Notes under the pieces: model-generated
Told to the model about the DNA's origin: nothing
Seen by the model: only the letters and a program-made list of their open reading frames with translations
Database searches by the model: none
Assembly: GCF_000422965.1 (NCBI RefSeq)
Contig: NZ_AUHB01000020.1
Coordinates: 1-64,000, forward strand
From: Pleomorphomonas oryzae DSM 16300
GTDB taxonomy: Bacteria > Pseudomonadota > Alphaproteobacteria > Rhizobiales > Pleomorphomonadaceae
DNA length: 64,000 nt
Direction: 5' to 3'
Shown here: positions 1 through 9,091 of the stretch, in pieces
Layout: every line of letters starts with the position of its first letter
Numbering within the stretch: the stretch's first letter is position 1
Translations under genes and position numbers: made by a program

Positions 1-272
1 TGCTTGACGTCGGCCGCAAGGTCCGGCTGGCGCGCCAGCTTGAAACGGGTATCCCATTGTCGTCGTCGGGCGGCCAGGCGGTGCGCCCGTTCGCCATCGT
101 AGGGGCCGGACCACTGTTTGGTCGGCTTGGCGTTGCGCCTGAGCTCGCGGCTGATCGTCGATGCTGATCGTTCAAGCCGCGCCGCTATGCTTCGCACCGA
201 TAGCCCTTCCCGGTGGAGAAGCTCTACCGTCACCCGCTCTCGCAACGAGAGCTGAGAGTAATGTTGTCCCAT
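1..272 (-). CDS. IS30-family transposase, 3' part outside the window
   Basis: Reading the minus strand from ATG at 272 gives an N-terminus beginning MGQHYSQLSLRERVTVELL, then a helix-turn-helix stretch (GLSVRSIAARLERSASTI) followed by SRELRRN. This is the hallmark N-terminal DNA-binding region of IS30-family transposases (DDE superfamily). Only about 90 residues are inside the window, so the catalytic DDE domain cannot be checked. The frame stays open to the window edge. A separate entry describes the IS end beside it. Confidence 0.85.
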   Translation of the reverse strand, partial: MGQHYSQLSLRERVTVELLHREGLSVRSIAARLERSASTISRELRRNAKPTKQWSGPYDGERAHRLAARRRQWDTRFKLARQPDLAADVK

Positions 273-322
273 CGCAGCAACACCTTAGCAGGTGTTGCAC
301 TTCACTCGTGAGTCCAAGGAGG
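1..322 (-). mobile_element. Right end of an IS30-family insertion sequence
   Basis: The transposase start at 272 is followed by about 50 bases containing CAACACC...GGTGTTG (278-297) and then GCACTTCACTCGTGAGTCC, which resembles the terminal inverted repeat of IS30-family elements. Directly outside it (about 323 onward) is one arm of the palindromic intergenic repeat found elsewhere in this window. IS30 relatives are known to favour palindromic targets. The exact outer boundary is inferred. Confidence 0.6.
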
Positions 323-372
323 ACCTCAGGCAGAATGGGGCACTAGAGGATGTATCGGGCGCTCACGGAGCG
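317..372. repeat. Half copy of the palindromic intergenic element, next to the IS
   Basis: GGACCTCAGGCAGAATGGG followed by TGTATCGGGCGCTC matches the right half of the full elements at 11.5, 33.1, 34.8 and 39.3 kb. The left half is missing and its place is taken by the IS30 end, as expected if the IS inserted into this element. Confidence 0.6.
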
Positions 373-380
373 CTTGCTCC

Positions 381-755
381 TCACCCAATCGCCTGAGCGA
401 ACATCATGCGGTGGCCTTCCGGCGTGGCGACGGGCATTTCGCGCCAGCCCCAGGGTTTGTCGGTGGGCGGCGAGGAGACGAGGGCGCCGCGGGCGGTGAG
501 GTCGGCGTGGAGGGCGTCGATGTCGTCGGTGACCAAGAAGCCGAAATAGTTGTGGTCGCCGAGGACCGATGGCGACAGGGCGTCGGGGCAGCGGCCGAGC
601 ATGACGCGGACGCCGTCGCGCCTCAGGGCGTGCCAATTGCCGGGGTCTTCCCAGTCGGTTTCAAAGCCGAGCTTGTGGATGAAATAGGCGCTGGTGCCTT
701 GGAGATCGTGGACGGCCAGCACGTAGGCATGCGCGGTCAGGCTGGGGTTCGGCAT
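381..755 (-). CDS. VOC-family (glyoxalase/bleomycin-resistance fold) protein
   Basis: The 124-residue product is the normal size for a single VOC module with two beta-alpha-beta-beta-beta repeats. The first repeat is seen in AYVLAVHDLQGTSAYFIHKLGF and the second in the NYFGFLVTDDIDALHADLTARG segment, with a late E in VATPEGHRMMF as usual for the metal-binding glutamate. The family covers dioxygenases, isomerases and antibiotic-binding proteins, so the substrate cannot be assigned. It is monocistronic, with no partner gene nearby. Confidence 0.8.
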   Translation of the reverse strand: MPNPSLTAHAYVLAVHDLQGTSAYFIHKLGFETDWEDPGNWHALRRDGVRVMLGRCPDALSPSVLGDHNYFGFLVTDDIDALHADLTARGALVSSPPTDKPWGWREMPVATPEGHRMMFAQAIG

Positions 756-1100
756 GGGCGGTCTCCCTTGTGGTGGAGCTGAGATGGTCGGGCCGGACGG
801 GAAATCAAGCTGGCCCCAGTAGGCGGGCGAATGCGTGTCGGGGCGCCGGCGCCGTCCTGCGCTTCGATCCAGGTTTCGGAGACCTATACCGGCGGCTCGC
901 TCTACCTTCCTGAGGTTCCTGCCTTCGCGGGAATGACAGGTAAATTATATAGTAAAAACAATCTATTGATCGTTCATGTCACACTGTCCGAATGCAAGGC
1001 GCAATCCGCTTTGTGAGAATTGCTCCGGCGCCCGTTTCGGCCGTCCGTGAGACCTGACACAATGGGGTGGTCCGAGCCCAAGGCTTTTCGAGGAGAGATC
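756..1100. other. Intergenic stretch with half palindromic element
   Basis: No convincing gene lies here. Positions 885-945 hold a left-half copy of the window's palindromic element (TATACCGGCGGCTCGCTC..CCTGAGG), ending in the common proteobacterial REP core CTTCGCGGGAATGACAG. The rest is the presumed promoter region of the tehA-like gene. Confidence 0.5.
885..945. repeat. Half copy of palindromic element with REP core
   Basis: The order TATACCGGCGGCTCG, CTTCCTGAGGTTCCTGCC, TTCGCGGGAATGACAG follows the left half of the full elements at 11.5 and 33.0 kb with several substitutions. The right half is not seen. Confidence 0.6.
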
Positions 1101-2090
1101 ATGAGCGCGAATATCCCGAGGGTGCCTGCGTCCTTCTTCGGCATGGTTCTCGGACTGGCGGGTCTCGGCGGCGCCTGGCGGGCCGCCCATCTCGCCTGGG
1201 GGCTGCCGGCCGTCATCGGCGAGGCGATCATGCTGATCGCCGGGCTGGTGTGGCTGCTGGTCGCGACGCTCTACGGGCTGAAATGGCTGGTGGCGCGCGA
1301 GGCGGCGCTGAGCGAGGCCGCCCACCCTGTGCAATGCTGTTTCATCGGCCTTGCCGGTGTCGCCACCATGCTGGTGGCGGGCGGTTTGCTGCCTTACGCC
1401 TATGACGCGGCGCTGGCGCTCTATCTCGCGGGTCTGGCGTTCACCGTGGTCTTTGCCGTCTGGCGCACCGGCAACCTCTGGAAGGGCGAGCGCGATCTGA
1501 GCCATTCGACGCCGGTTCTCTATCTGCCGACCGTGGCCGGCAGCTTCGTCGGCGGAACGGTGGGCGCGGCGCTCGGGTTTGCCGACCTCGGGCAGTTCAT
1601 GTTCGGCGCCGGCTTCTTCGGCTGGCTGGCCATCGAATCCGTGTTGCTGCAGCGCATGCTGACGTCGCCCGCCATGGCCGCCGCGCTGAGGCCGACGCTG
1701 GGCATTCAGCTGGCGCCGCCGGTCGTCGGCGCGGTGACGCTGATCGCCGTGGCGCCGGAGGCACCGCATCTGCTGGTCCACGCCATGATCGGCTATGGCA
1801 TCCTACAGGCGCTGATCCTGCTGCGGCTGTTGCCGTGGATCCTGCGCGAGCCGCTGGCGCCCTCCTATTGGGCCTTCACCTTCGGCGTGACGGCGCTCGC
1901 CACCGCGCCGACCCGCCTGATCGTGCTGGGCGATGCCGGTGTCGTCCACGTTCTCGCGCCGGTGCTGTTCGTCTTTGCCAACCTGGTCGTCGGTACGGTG
2001 GCGGTGGTCACGCTCTATCGCCTGTCGGGGCGCCGCGGCGGCACGTCGGCCGCACCGCCGGCCTTGCAGCCCAAGGCAAGCTCGAGCTGA
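1101..2090 (+). CDS. tehA: TehA/SLAC1-type transporter (tellurite resistance/dicarboxylate transporter family)
   Basis: The start is the ATG at 1101, preceded by AGGAGA with good spacing; the upstream in-frame extension has poor coding character. The 329-residue product is almost entirely hydrophobic, with about ten membrane segments. Its opening IPRVPASFFGMVLGLAGLGGAWR is typical of TehA, the bacterial homologue of the plant SLAC1 anion channel. Bacterial TehA members transport small anions or dicarboxylates and give tellurite resistance when overexpressed. No tehB methyltransferase gene is adjacent, so a tellurite role is not supported by context. Confidence 0.85.
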   Translation: MSANIPRVPASFFGMVLGLAGLGGAWRAAHLAWGLPAVIGEAIMLIAGLVWLLVATLYGLKWLVAREAALSEAAHPVQCCFIGLAGVATMLVAGGLLPYAYDAALALYLAGLAFTVVFAVWRTGNLWKGERDLSHSTPVLYLPTVAGSFVGGTVGAALGFADLGQFMFGAGFFGWLAIESVLLQRMLTSPAMAAALRPTLGIQLAPPVVGAVTLIAVAPEAPHLLVHAMIGYGILQALILLRLLPWILREPLAPSYWAFTFGVTALATAPTRLIVLGDAGVVHVLAPVLFVFANLVVGTVAVVTLYRLSGRRGGTSAAPPALQPKASSS

Positions 2091-2113
2091 TCGACGGCGG
2101 AGCCTGACGAAGC

Positions 2114-3835
2114 TCAGGCGTGCCGGCCGAACCAGAAATCGAGTTCGCGCAGGCGGCGCTTGTCGTAGGGGGTGGCGGGGTCGGCGATTTGCCATTTGTC
2201 GTCGTTGGCAAGGCCCGACCAGCTTGGTTTGCCGTGCTGCTTCTGCACCGATTGCCGCCAGCGGTATTGGGCATAGATCTCCATGATCTTGCCGGCATAT
2301 TGGCTGGCCAGCGCGCCGTTGCCCTCGATGATCAGGAAGTTCTCGTCGTTGACGCCGCTCGCCTTGGGGCCGAGGTTGTGCGAGCCGGTCATCACCACGG
2401 GATGCTCGCCATAGGGGTCGATCACCACCACCTTGCTGTGCACCATGGCGTGCGCGGTGGGCAGCTTCAGCAGTTCCTTCTTCCAGTATTTGAGGGCGCC
2501 GGGGATGGCGGCCGGCAGCACCACGTCGGCGTTGGCCTCGATGCGTTCGCCGCGATTGAACAGCACGACGGGGTTCTTGTCCGTGCCGGGGTTCTGGTTG
2601 ACGACGCCCTGGATGTAGAGGTCGGGCTTGAAGTTGGGGCTGCCGGGCGAGGCGAGCTCGATGATGTCGTTGAGGAGCGTGCCGCGCGGGCCGGGGTTGA
2701 ACATCAGGAACAGGATGCCGTCCTTCGCCCCGGCGATCAGCTCGCCGGCCTGGTCGAGGTCGAGGCCGCCCCTCAGCGGCGTGAACCACAGCGTGGTGCG
2801 CTTGCCGGCCTTGCGGGGCGTGCCGTTGGCGGTGACCAGCGAATTCGGCGTGGCGTCGCCGGCATCGGAAAGCGCGTGCCACTGTTCCAGATAGAAGGCG
2901 GCAAGCTCGGGATTGTGGATCAGCACCGCGTTGTTGGCCTGGGTGCAGAGGCCGGTCGTCGTCCAGTTGGTGCTGCCGGTCCACACGGCCACCGGCTTCT
3001 TGTCGGCGTCGGCCAGCACCAGGAACTTGTTGTGGGCGAGCGCCCGGGGCGCGCTCATCCGGTCGTGGAGGTCTGTGCCGGCGAGCGCTTCGCGCGCCTC
3101 GGCATTCTCATCCTCGCCCTTCTTGGCGACGCTGCCGTTGCCGAGCACGATGTGCGCCCGCTTCTTGAACGCCTTGAGGAGGGGGATGAGCTCGGGGTCG
3201 TTCAGCTCGAACAACGCGGCGTAGACGTGCGCCTTGGCGCTGGCCGCCTCGGTGAGGAGCCGCACCAGCTCGTCGCGGATGGGGCCGGCGAGGAACTGGC
3301 GGATGCGGCTGTCCGGCGTGGCGATTTCCTTCTCCAGCTTCTGCGACGGCGCCTCGTCGGGTAGCAGGCGGGCGAGCCATTGGCTGGCGACCAGGCCGCG
3401 ATTGAAGAAGCAGGCGGCGTGGCCCTCGGTCTCGGCGCCGATGGTCACCGGCGCGCTCCAGGCGGAGGCCTCAGCGGTGGCCTCGGTCAGCCCTGAGGCC
3501 GGCCCGCGCATGGGGATGACGCGATAGGCCACCTCGTCGCCGGCGCTGACGGCGAAGTCCGACCAGAGATATTTCTGGATCGGCCATTCCGTGGTGGGCC
3601 GGCGCGTGCCCTCGGGAACGTCGGGGCCATCGGCAAAGCCGACCCAGCTTGCCACGATCTCTTCGCGGAAGCCCTCGGCGTCTGCCTCGCCCGTGGTGTT
3701 GGGGCTGACGGCGCTGCCGGGCGCGCGTTTGATCTTGCGCCGCAAGGCGAAGCCCCTGTTATCGGCGATGAAAGGCGACGTCCAGGCGATGAGAGCGCTG
3801 TCGACGCCCGGATGAACGATAAGCTCGACGCTCAT
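2114..3835 (-). CDS. Phospholipase D-like protein with two HKD motifs
   Basis: The chosen start is ATG at 3835 with GGAGGGTC just upstream; a longer frame to 3970 lacks coding character. The 573-residue protein carries two HxK motifs, HNKFLVL near residue 269 and VHSKVVVID near residue 465. Each is followed by a GS(T/H)N motif (TGSTNWT and TGSHNLG), which together form the paired active site of the PLD superfamily. Members hydrolyse or transfer phosphodiester bonds in lipids or nucleic acids. The N-terminal third (about 230 residues) is not recognisable and no signal peptide is visible, so a cytoplasmic role is likely. Substrate unknown. Confidence 0.85.
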   Translation of the reverse strand: MSVELIVHPGVDSALIAWTSPFIADNRGFALRRKIKRAPGSAVSPNTTGEADAEGFREEIVASWVGFADGPDVPEGTRRPTTEWPIQKYLWSDFAVSAGDEVAYRVIPMRGPASGLTEATAEASAWSAPVTIGAETEGHAACFFNRGLVASQWLARLLPDEAPSQKLEKEIATPDSRIRQFLAGPIRDELVRLLTEAASAKAHVYAALFELNDPELIPLLKAFKKRAHIVLGNGSVAKKGEDENAEAREALAGTDLHDRMSAPRALAHNKFLVLADADKKPVAVWTGSTNWTTTGLCTQANNAVLIHNPELAAFYLEQWHALSDAGDATPNSLVTANGTPRKAGKRTTLWFTPLRGGLDLDQAGELIAGAKDGILFLMFNPGPRGTLLNDIIELASPGSPNFKPDLYIQGVVNQNPGTDKNPVVLFNRGERIEANADVVLPAAIPGALKYWKKELLKLPTAHAMVHSKVVVIDPYGEHPVVMTGSHNLGPKASGVNDENFLIIEGNGALASQYAGKIMEIYAQYRWRQSVQKQHGKPSWSGLANDDKWQIADPATPYDKRRLRELDFWFGRHA

Positions 3836-4005
3836 GATGACCCTCCAAGCTCGTCGCATCGGATCTTCCGAAAACCGGAGACCACTTTTCGGTCCGATGC
3901 CGTAGGCGCGCTCGGGCGGGTTCAAGAAAGCAGGTCGGAAAACGCTCGATGACGCGCGCTGATCCCTCAATCGGGCATTATAAGGCGGCTCTGTGACAAC
4001 TCAAA

Positions 4006-4923
4006 CTAGGCGCTCGTCGTCTCGCTCACCGCCACCAGTTGCTCGCGCAGCCAGCGGTGGGCGGGGTCGGCGTGGCTGCGGGGATGCCAGCCGGCGTGGA
4101 GGCTGAAGCCCTGGGCGGCGAAGGGCAGTTCGAAGATGTCCACCCGGTCGGCAAAGCGGCGGGCGAAGCGCTCGGGCAGGGTGGAGACGAAGTCGGTGTG
4201 CTCGACCACCATGGGCGCCAGGATGAACTGGTGCACCGAGAGGGCGACGTTGCGCCGGTAGCCGAGGGGCTCGAGCTGTTCGTCGATGAAGCCGCGGAAG
4301 CTGCCGCCGCTGGTCGAGACCAGCACGTGATCCAGCGCGCAATAGACCTGGAGATCGAGCGGCCCGGTGCCGCGCGGATGGCCCTTGCGCTGCACCATCA
4401 CATAGCGCTCGTCGATCAGCTTGCGCGCCTTCATGGCCGGCTGGACCATCAGTTGCGAGCCGATCATCAGGTCGATGTCGCCGCGCTCCAACTGGGCGGC
4501 GATGATGTCGCCGCGCGCCGTCTGGAAGCTGATGCGGATGCCGGGGCCGGCGATGCCCTTGAGACGCTCGATCAGGGCGAGGCCCAGCACGATGGTGGCG
4601 TTGTCGCTGGCGGCGATGGCGAAGCGGCGCTCGTCGGCCATCGGGTCGAAACGCGGTGGGCGGCGGACGACGATTTCCAGATCCTTGAGCGCGGCATGCA
4701 GCGGGTCGCGCAGCTCCAGCGCCCTGGTGGTCGGCAGCATGCCGCGGCCGGTCTCGCTGGGCACCAGCAAGGGATCGCCGAACACGTCGCGCAGGCGGGC
4801 GAGCTGGGCGGACAGCGCCGGCTGGCTGATGCCGAGGCGGGCGGCGGCGCGGGTGACGTTGGCCTCCTCGATCAGCACGTCGAGCGAGGCGAGGAGGTTG
4901 AGGTCGATGCCTCGCATATCCAT
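4006..4923 (-). CDS. LysR-family transcriptional regulator
   Basis: The 305-residue protein has the usual LysR size and layout. An N-terminal winged helix-turn-helix (NLLASLDVLIEEANVTRAAA.., then LGISQPALSAQLARLRDVFG) is followed by a substrate-binding-fold effector domain. It is divergent from the MFS gene at 5032, with a 108-base gap, the standard arrangement for a LysR regulator controlling its neighbour. Codons and GC match the surroundings. The effector is unknown. Confidence 0.92.
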   Translation of the reverse strand: MDMRGIDLNLLASLDVLIEEANVTRAAARLGISQPALSAQLARLRDVFGDPLLVPSETGRGMLPTTRALELRDPLHAALKDLEIVVRRPPRFDPMADERRFAIAASDNATIVLGLALIERLKGIAGPGIRISFQTARGDIIAAQLERGDIDLMIGSQLMVQPAMKARKLIDERYVMVQRKGHPRGTGPLDLQVYCALDHVLVSTSGGSFRGFIDEQLEPLGYRRNVALSVHQFILAPMVVEHTDFVSTLPERFARRFADRVDIFELPFAAQGFSLHAGWHPRSHADPAHRWLREQLVAVSETTSA

Positions 4924-5031
4924 GGCGCTTATGCCTCAAATACTGACAATCGATTTCATGTATACCATGCGCGGCGCTATCCAACACCCAGTCCTTTTTT
5001 GAAGGCCAATCCTTTTCTGAAGGAGGGTGTC

Positions 5032-6234
5032 ATGTCAGATCGCTCCGCATCCCTGTCGCTCAATCTCTTGAGCCTTGCCTATTTCGCCATGGGCACGGCG
5101 ACCCTGGCCGTTGTCGGAACCTTACCGGCGATGGCCGCCTCGCTGGGCCTCAGCGCCAGCGCCGTCGCCTTTCTGGTCTCGGTGTTCGCCATCACCTTCG
5201 CGGTCAGCGCGCCGCTGTTGCAGATCCTGGTTGGCCACTGGCCGCGCAAGCGGCTCGTTCTCATCGGCCTGCTGGTGATGGCGGCCGGCACCTTCGGCAC
5301 CGCATTGGCGCCGAACTATCCCGTGCTGTTCGCCTGGCGCATCGTCACCGCGCTGGGGGCGGCGGCCATCGGTCCGGTGGCCTCGGCGCTCGGCGCCAGC
5401 CTGGTGGCCGAGGAGCGGCAGGGCCATGCGCTGGCCGTGGTGTTCTCCGGCATGACCATCGCCACGGTGGTCGGCGTGCCGCTCTCCACCTGGCTCGGCA
5501 GCGCCCTCGGCTGGCGGCCGACCTTCCTGCTGGTGGGCGCGGCGACGCTGGTGATCGCCGGGCTGGTAGCGCGCTTCGTTGCCGATAACGGCGGCGGCGC
5601 AGCGGTCAACCTCGGCAAGCTCGTTGAGGTGTTGCTGCGGCCGGCGACGGCGGCGGGCATCGCGGTGATGGTGCTGGAAATGGCCGGCCTGTTCGGCACC
5701 TATACGATGATCGCCCCCTTGCTCGGCCAGCGCTTCGGCGCCGGCGTGGAGGCGGTGTCCGTCGTGCTGATGATCTATGGCGCGGCCGGCATTCTCGGCA
5801 ACTTCGCGGCGCGGCGCATCGCCAAGCTGTGGTCGGCCGACCGGGCGGTGACCGTGGCGCTCCTCGGCCTGATGGCGGTGTTCGGCGCGCTCTACGTGGT
5901 GCCCGGCTGGCTGTCGCTCGCCGTGCTGCTGCTGATCGTCTGGGCCATGGCCAGCGACGTGTTCATGCCGTCGCAGCAGCGCCGCATGGTGGAGCTGGCG
6001 CCGGAGGTGCGCGGCCTGGTGCTGGCGCTCAATTCCTCGGCCATCTACGTCGGCATGGCCACCGGCTCGTTCGCCGCCGGCAGCTTGTTGCCGCACCTCG
6101 GCATCGCCGGCCTGCCGCTGGTCTCTCTCGGCTTCGTCGCCCTCAGCCTTCTGGCGCTGCAGCTCTCCCGCCGCGCGGCGGCACAACCCAAGATCTGTGC
6201 GATGGAAGCCGCCTGTCTCTGCAATTCCAACTGA
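5032..6234 (+). CDS. MFS transporter (drug/arabinose efflux type)
   Basis: The start is ATG 5032, after GAAGGAGGGTGT. The 400-residue product has about 12 hydrophobic segments. Between TM2 and TM3 is the shortened loop GHWPRKRLVLIG, corresponding to MFS motif A, and the following VALFAWRIVTALGAAA-like region fits the DHA1 drug-efflux subfamily. It is divergent from the LysR gene and is followed after 12 bases by a SnoaL-like gene, so the two form a likely operon under LysR control. The exported compound is unknown. Confidence 0.88.
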   Translation: MSDRSASLSLNLLSLAYFAMGTATLAVVGTLPAMAASLGLSASAVAFLVSVFAITFAVSAPLLQILVGHWPRKRLVLIGLLVMAAGTFGTALAPNYPVLFAWRIVTALGAAAIGPVASALGASLVAEERQGHALAVVFSGMTIATVVGVPLSTWLGSALGWRPTFLLVGAATLVIAGLVARFVADNGGGAAVNLGKLVEVLLRPATAAGIAVMVLEMAGLFGTYTMIAPLLGQRFGAGVEAVSVVLMIYGAAGILGNFAARRIAKLWSADRAVTVALLGLMAVFGALYVVPGWLSLAVLLLIVWAMASDVFMPSQQRRMVELAPEVRGLVLALNSSAIYVGMATGSFAAGSLLPHLGIAGLPLVSLGFVALSLLALQLSRRAAAQPKICAMEAACLCNSN

Positions 6235-6246
6235 AAGGATAGGACC

Positions 6247-6630
6247 ATGACCACTCTTACCGAACGCAACAAGGCCCTGGTGGCCGACTTCTACGCCAAG
6301 GTCTGGAACGGGCACGATTTTGCCGCGCTCAAGGATTTCGTGGCCGAGGACTACATCCAGCACAATCCGCATGTCGGCAACGGCCGGGCGCCGCTGCAAG
6401 CCTTCGTCGGGCCGATGTTCCAGAACCTGCCGGAGGCGCGCTTCACCGTGGTGCGGCTGATCGCCGAGGGCGATCTGGTGGTGGCCCACACGCTGTTCCA
6501 GACAAGCCCCGGCGATCGCGGCATGGCGGTGGTCGACATCTACCGCGTCGAGGATGGCCGGCTGGCCGAGCATTGGGATGTCAAGGAAGCGGTGCCGGAG
6601 ACCAGCGCCAACGGCAATCCGGTGGTGTGA
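6247..6630 (+). CDS. SnoaL-like/NTF2-fold protein
   Basis: The 127-residue protein starts 12 bases after the MFS stop and has an AGGAT ribosome site. Its pattern (NKALVADFYAKVWNGHDF, DYIQHNPHVGNG, VDIYRVEDGRLAEHWDV) is typical of the SnoaL polyketide-cyclase-like branch of the NTF2 superfamily, small cone-shaped enzymes or binding proteins. Co-transcription with the efflux gene suggests handling of the same small molecule. Catalysis is not shown. Confidence 0.85.
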   Translation: MTTLTERNKALVADFYAKVWNGHDFAALKDFVAEDYIQHNPHVGNGRAPLQAFVGPMFQNLPEARFTVVRLIAEGDLVVAHTLFQTSPGDRGMAVVDIYRVEDGRLAEHWDVKEAVPETSANGNPVV

Positions 6631-6640
6631 GCCCGACTGG

Positions 6641-6776
6641 AAATTCTACTGGGGTGGGCATCTGGCTTAGAGATCTGCGCTTCCGGTGCTCACGGACCTT
6701 TAAGTCCGCTCCGCTCCGGTTCTCGAACTCGTCGCCACCTGCCGCGCCCCAGCGAATTTACAGCCAGGCTCTGTGT
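6641..6776. repeat. Interspersed repeat B, uninterrupted copy
   Basis: The blocks AAATTCTACTGGGGTGGGCA, TGCGCTTCCGGTGCTCACG, CCGCTCCGGTTCTCG and CAGCGAATTT recur in the same order at 20972-21215. That second copy has extra sequence inserted in the middle. No protein is encoded. Confidence 0.65.
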
Positions 6777-6778
6777 TC

Positions 6779-9091
6779 TCAGGATGGCGCGAGCGGGTCG
6801 CGTGCTTCGGCCGTCAAGTCGAGCGCCGTATCGGGCGGCAGTGGGCGGCCGAGAAGATAGCCCTGCAGGTGGCTGCAGCCGCCCTGGCTGAGGATCGCCG
6901 CCTGCTCCTCGGTCTCGATGCCCTCGGCGGTGCATTTGAGGCCGAGGGAGGCGGCGAGCGCCAGGATGGCCTGAACGATGGCCTTGCTCTCCGGCTTGTC
7001 GACCAGGTCCACCACGAAGCAGCGGTCGACCTTGATCCGGTCGATCTTGAAATCGACGAGATAGCGGAGCGAGGAATAGCCGGTGCCGAAGTCGTCGAGC
7101 ACGATGCTGATGCCCGACGCCCTGAACTTGGCCAGGATGGACTGAACCTCGTTGCCCGTCTGCAGCAGGATCGACTCGGTGATCTCCAGCTCCAGCCGGC
7201 GGCTCGGCAGGCCGGTGATCTCCAGCGCGCGTTTGACCTGGGCCTCGATGGCGCCGTCGCGGAACTGGACGGGCGACAGGTTGATGGAGACGAACAGCCT
7301 GTCCGGCCAGTTCATGGCGTCGGCGCAGGCCTTTTCCAGCACCCAGGCGCCAAGGCGGATGATCAGCCCGGTTTCCTCGGCGACGGCAATGAACTGGTCG
7401 GGCGGCACCTCGCCGCGTTCGGGATGCCGCCAGCGCAACAGGGCCTCGAAGCCGGACAGGCGATGGCTGCCGGTTTCGAAGATCGGCTGATAGACGAGAT
7501 AGAACTGGCCGTGTTCCCAGGCCTCCTCGAGGTCGATCTGCAGCTTGCGGCGGGTTTCCGCCACCTGCGCCAGATCGCTGGAAAACACCCGTGCCAGACC
7601 GCGTCCGTCGGTCTTGGCCTTGAACAGGGCGAGGTCGGCATTCTTCAGGAGGGAGACGAGGTCGCTCCCGTCCCTCGGGCAGAGCGAAACGCCGATGGAA
7701 CTGGATACGCTGAGCTGCTGGCCGTCGATCAGGAACGGTCGGCGGAAGGCTGTGACCATGGCATCGGCGAACCGCAGGGCGTCGGCTTCCTCGACGACGC
7801 CGGTGCGGACGATGGCGAATTCGTCGCCGCCGAGGCGGGCCAGCTTGGCGTCGGGCGTGAGGGTTTCGGTGAGCCGCTCGGCGACGGCCATCAGGAGCTT
7901 GTCGCCGATGTCGTGGCCCAGCGTGTCGTTGATCGTCTTGAAGTAATCGAGATCGACGAAATAGAGCGCAAAGGGCGTGGCCGGCCCGCCTTTGTTGAGC
8001 CGTTCCAGCCACTCGACGAAGCAGAGGCGATTGGCAAGGCCGGTCATGGTGTCGGTGCGCGCCTGGCGGTAGCGCAGGCTGGACTGCTGCCGGTCGCGCC
8101 GCAGCTGGCGCCCCCACAGCCCGGTGACGATGACGATCACCGTGCAGATCACCAGGGAGGCGATGATGATGGGAAGGGTGGTGCGGCGGATCTCGTCGTC
8201 GACCGCGCCGGCGGCGACGCTGACCACGATGGCCGCCGGGAAGTTGGCGAAGCGGCGTACGGCGGTGTAGCGCTCGCGGCCGCCGAGAACACCGGCCGGT
8301 ATGAGGCCGCCGGCCTGCGGCAGACCGAGCAGGGCCTTGGCATCGTAGCGCGGCGGGTTGGCTTCCGCGGTCCGATCGAGGGGCAGCGGCGGTGACTGGG
8401 CCATGATGGTGCCGTCGTCGAGGATGAAGGCGACGACGCTGTCGGGTTCGAGGTCGACGCGCGCCAGCTGGTTGGCGAAATAGGTCTGGTCGGTGGCAGC
8501 GTTGATCACGCCGAGGAAGCGGTCCGACGAGGTGGTGAGGCGGTGGGACAGCACCAGGTTGGGGCCGCCGGCGATGCGGCCGATGATCGGCGGGCTCAGA
8601 TAGGTCGGCCCGCCGGCCATGCTCTGCATGACCTTGAAATACTGCCGGTCGCCGAAGTTGAACGCCGGGGCCGGCCAGACGCGGGTGGTGGCGAGGACGC
8701 GGCCGGTCTGATCGATCAGGGTGAGGGCGTCGATGAAGGAGAGGCCGGAGATGCGCGCCCGCAGCATTTCGTTGGCCGGTTCCGTGGTCATGTTGGCCGC
8801 GAGCGCGACTTGATCCTCGACGCCCCTCGACTTCAGGAATTCGGCGACGCCGGCCAGCACCAGCTCCGTGGCCTGGAACGAGTGGTTGAACTCATCGGTC
8901 ATCACGTCGGCGAGGCTGGTCTCGATCTTCAGCTGCTTCTCGATCGCGTCGTCCCGCAACTGGGTGGCGGTGGAAATGGCGAACAGGCCGATGAAGACGA
9001 TCAGCAGCGTGTCGATGATCGAAATGGCAATTTCAGTCGGCGAAATCGTCACGCGATCGCTGTCTTGCTGTTGCGTCAGGGTGAGGAGCAA
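6779..9091 (-). CDS. Cache-GGDEF-EAL cyclic-di-GMP enzyme, membrane bound
   Basis: The 770-residue protein has one membrane helix near residues 25-45, an extracytoplasmic Cache-type sensor (about 50-300, with FGDRQYFKVM and GRIAGGPNLVLSHRL), and a second helix near 310-330. A GGDEF domain follows with an intact LGGDEFAIVRTG near residue 420, then an EAL domain with FEALLRW near 548, SINLSPVQF and LDDFGTGYSSL. Both catalytic signatures look intact, so it could make or degrade c-di-GMP. No RxxD inhibitory site was checked. The start (TTG at 9091) is uncertain; GTG at 9052 is an alternative. Confidence 0.92.
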   Translation of the reverse strand: MLLTLTQQQDSDRVTISPTEIAISIIDTLLIVFIGLFAISTATQLRDDAIEKQLKIETSLADVMTDEFNHSFQATELVLAGVAEFLKSRGVEDQVALAANMTTEPANEMLRARISGLSFIDALTLIDQTGRVLATTRVWPAPAFNFGDRQYFKVMQSMAGGPTYLSPPIIGRIAGGPNLVLSHRLTTSSDRFLGVINAATDQTYFANQLARVDLEPDSVVAFILDDGTIMAQSPPLPLDRTAEANPPRYDAKALLGLPQAGGLIPAGVLGGRERYTAVRRFANFPAAIVVSVAAGAVDDEIRRTTLPIIIASLVICTVIVIVTGLWGRQLRRDRQQSSLRYRQARTDTMTGLANRLCFVEWLERLNKGGPATPFALYFVDLDYFKTINDTLGHDIGDKLLMAVAERLTETLTPDAKLARLGGDEFAIVRTGVVEEADALRFADAMVTAFRRPFLIDGQQLSVSSSIGVSLCPRDGSDLVSLLKNADLALFKAKTDGRGLARVFSSDLAQVAETRRKLQIDLEEAWEHGQFYLVYQPIFETGSHRLSGFEALLRWRHPERGEVPPDQFIAVAEETGLIIRLGAWVLEKACADAMNWPDRLFVSINLSPVQFRDGAIEAQVKRALEITGLPSRRLELEITESILLQTGNEVQSILAKFRASGISIVLDDFGTGYSSLRYLVDFKIDRIKVDRCFVVDLVDKPESKAIVQAILALAASLGLKCTAEGIETEEQAAILSQGGCSHLQGYLLGRPLPPDTALDLTAEARDPLAPS

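Noticed and set aside
3860-3905. RIME-like element upstream of the PLD-like gene
   Set aside because: CCGAAAACCGGAGACCACTTTTCGG is only loosely similar to the two good RIME-like copies and is largely a local palindrome, so it was not listed as a copy.
5122-6573. 483-codon minus-strand frame opposite the MFS and SnoaL genes
   Set aside because: Spans two well-supported plus-strand genes and has shadow composition.
6773-8395. 540-codon plus-strand frame opposite the GGDEF-EAL gene
   Set aside because: Complement of a gene with intact GGDEF and EAL motifs; no independent signature.
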